Shown here one piece after another: positions 62,725 through 64,000 of a stretch of DNA of 64,000 bases. The notes below the pieces were generated by a model, which was not told where the DNA came from, did not search any database, and worked only from the letters and a program-made list of their open reading frames with translations. Position numbers and translations under genes: made by a program. Position 1 is the stretch's first letter. Each line of letters starts with the position of its first letter. The stretch is from contig JACRBI010000007.1 of NCBI GenBank assembly GCA_016234495.1, positions 62,001-126,000 of the forward strand, given 5' to 3'. The stretch is from Chloroflexota bacterium. GTDB lineage: Bacteria > Chloroflexota > Anaerolineae > Anaerolineales > Villigracilaceae.

Positions 62725-62752
62725 TTTACGCCTCCATTAAAATTTTCCGCGC

Positions 62753-64000
62753 TCAACGCGAACCGCCCGCATCCACCTGCTGGTTTCGACGGCGGTAAAC
62801 AAAATACATCAGCACCACCAATGCGATCGGCACACCTATCACATAAGGAAGCACACCGCCCGGATTCAGCCGGGTAAACGGTGCGACCGTTAAATGAATT
62901 CCTGAACTGGCAATGGGATGGCTGGTGGCTTCCTGACCGTCCGGCTCCGGGATGAGAACGATGTACACCATATAGTCGCCTTCCAAAATGGTGTTGATGA
63001 TCCATGCCTGGCCGGCTGAATCGCCGGGCTTGAGGGATTCAACATATTGAGTTCGCTGCGGTGACCAGTCCTCCGGGTCCACCACATCGCCTTTGGCGTC
63101 AAGATTGATGACGTTCATCGCCACGATCAAAGAGGGTGAAGCCTCGGAACCGTTGTTGGTCACGACTGTATTGAATTCGACCTTATCGCCGGTCTTGCCC
63201 ACATCGTAGGTTTTATCAATGGAAATGGTCAGCCCCTCAGCCTGTTGGAGACTTCGCTGAAACGCACTTACCGGAGATGCGGCCAGTGAAAAACCCAGCA
63301 GGCCTGCAACCGTCAGCAAGCCCAATGCGCGGCTCACCCTTGCCCAAAACTTTCCACCCCTGCCAGCTTCCAGCCGAAGCGCAGGACCTGCGTAAAAGAA
63401 CAGCAATCCAATTGTCAGCATTGCAAACACGATGGACGATACAAGCCAGGTCGAGAATTCGGAGACGGGGCGGTAATTCACCAAGGTTTTCGAAAGGAAG
63501 TGATTGACCGCGCCCATCGGGTTGACCCATTGCAGAAACTGTCCCGCCGCCCCAGCCGACTTGCCGGGCAATTCCGCCGGCACAAGCAGGAGAACGAAAA
63601 TTCCCAGGCTTGTGAAGTAACTGACCTTGTTCGAACCTGACCAGAAACTGACCAGCATCCCAAGGGCGGTATATGCCAATACCAGCAATGTTCCGGTAAT
63701 GGCGCCCCAAAGAATTGCGGGAAGCAAAACCTCATCTCCCTGCGACAGCACATTGAGGAAGGGAATGACAATGAGGAAGGCCGCCGGCCAGGATGATATG
63801 CCGGCCAGAAACTTCCCGATCATGATCTGGCGGCGATTGGCAGGCGTGAGCAGGAGTGATTCGAGCGTGTTGCGTTCCCGCTCGCCGCTGACAGCGTCTG
63901 CTCCGATGATCAGACCCACGAACATGCTAAAGGCCATGGCGTTCTTTAGCATCTCATACACTGCTTCCTTTGGGGGGATTAAACTCAACTCGGTATTGAA
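62753..64000 (-). CDS. ABC-2 type permease with outer Ig-like domain (5' end cut by window)
   Basis: The frame is open to the right edge; about 415 aa are visible. N-terminal part has AFSMFVGLIIGADAVSGERERNTLESLLLTPANRRQIMIGKF, the coupling motif of ABC-2 permeases, then about five more helices. A C-terminal outer domain (about 150 residues, NTVVTNNGSEASPSL..) looks like an Ig/NEW3-type module, closed by a last helix near PYVIGVPIALVVLMYFVYRRR. The ATPase gene should lie beyond the edge. It leads the operon with the adaptor and RND genes. Confidence 0.8.
   Translation of the reverse strand, partial: FNTELSLIPPKEAVYEMLKNAMAFSMFVGLIIGADAVSGERERNTLESLLLTPANRRQIMIGKFLAGISSWPAAFLIVIPFLNVLSQGDEVLLPAILWGAITGTLLVLAYTALGMLVSFWSGSNKVSYFTSLGIFVLLLVPAELPGKSAGAAGQFLQWVNPMGAVNHFLSKTLVNYRPVSEFSTWLVSSIVFAMLTIGLLFFYAGPALRLEAGRGGKFWARVSRALGLLTVAGLLGFSLAASPVSAFQRSLQQAEGLTISIDKTYDVGKTGDKVEFNTVVTNNGSEASPSLIVAMNVINLDAKGDVVDPEDWSPQRTQYVESLKPGDSAGQAWIINTILEGDYMVYIVLIPEPDGQEATSHPIASSGIHLTVAPFTRLNPGGVLPYVIGVPIALVVLMYFVYRRRNQQVDAGGSR

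Overview
The window is 64 kb of a gene-dense bacterial chromosome of roughly 50-55% GC by eye. The gene content fits a Chloroflexota genome, probably Anaerolineae: many lipoproteins with Thr/Pro/Ala-rich linkers, a pump of the RND type with no outer-membrane partner, a tungsten/molybdopterin aldehyde oxidoreductase, and many short intergenic fold-back repeats. This assignment is an inference from gene content; no rRNA is present to test it.

Layout. 0-7 kb: housekeeping and redox genes (zinc-ribbon membrane protein, flavoprotein, DUF1801 protein, aldehyde:ferredoxin oxidoreductase, nitroreductase). 7.1-28.1 kb: a phosphate island. It holds phoB-phoR; a leftward polyphosphate operon phoU-ppx-CHAD-sixA-ppk1; a glycosyl/glycerophosphotransferase-like gene; a 35-codon membrane miniprotein; a PHP phosphoesterase; surE; pstS-pstC-pstA-pstB-arsC-phoU; an orphan pstB; and a second pstS-pstC-pstA-pstB set. 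Five start sites carry arrays of TTAACA-like hexamers in an exact 11-bp phase, matching the Bacillus-type PhoP box. 28-32.4 kb: a toxin-antitoxin pair, NAD salvage genes (pncA, pncB) and an FTR1 iron permease. 32.4-36.5 kb: a replication operon (bifunctional nuclease, dnaB, DnaD-like gene, tandem-AAA+ DnaC-like gene). 36.7-37.3 kb: tRNA-Pro(GGG) and a tRNA-Sec(UCA). 37.4-51.8 kb: an M50 protease coupled to a solute-binding lipoprotein, a YibE/F protein, an ECF sigma/anti-sigma/bactofilin-like operon, a C45 peptidase, MFS and nadD, a FAD oxidoreductase, ligA, and an alpha-oxoamine synthase. 51.9-54.8 kb: a manganese (yybP-ykoY) riboswitch ahead of a P-type ATPase. 54.8-57.2 kb: an AT-rich accessory pair (DUF5131 and three-Cys-motif partner TcmP) and a small membrane protein. 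57.4-64 kb: a lipoprotein, then a leftward operon of ABC-2 permease, very short adaptor lipoprotein and heavy-metal-type RND pump, cut by the right edge.

How the genes work together. PhoR/PhoB would sense phosphate status and act at the 11-bp-phased boxes. Under limitation the high-affinity Pst importer is raised, with ArsC removing the arsenate that Pst lets in. PPK1, Ppx, CHAD protein and SixA-like phosphatase manage the polyphosphate store. SurE and the PHP enzyme probably scavenge phosphate from organic esters. The second Pst set lacks visible boxes and seems to be under separate control.

Two genome-wide habits are visible. Several genes have a -10 box 6-8 nt before the start codon and so are probably read from leaderless mRNAs. 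Several families of palindromic repeat occupy the intergenic gaps, and one related sequence appears to sit in frame inside ligA.
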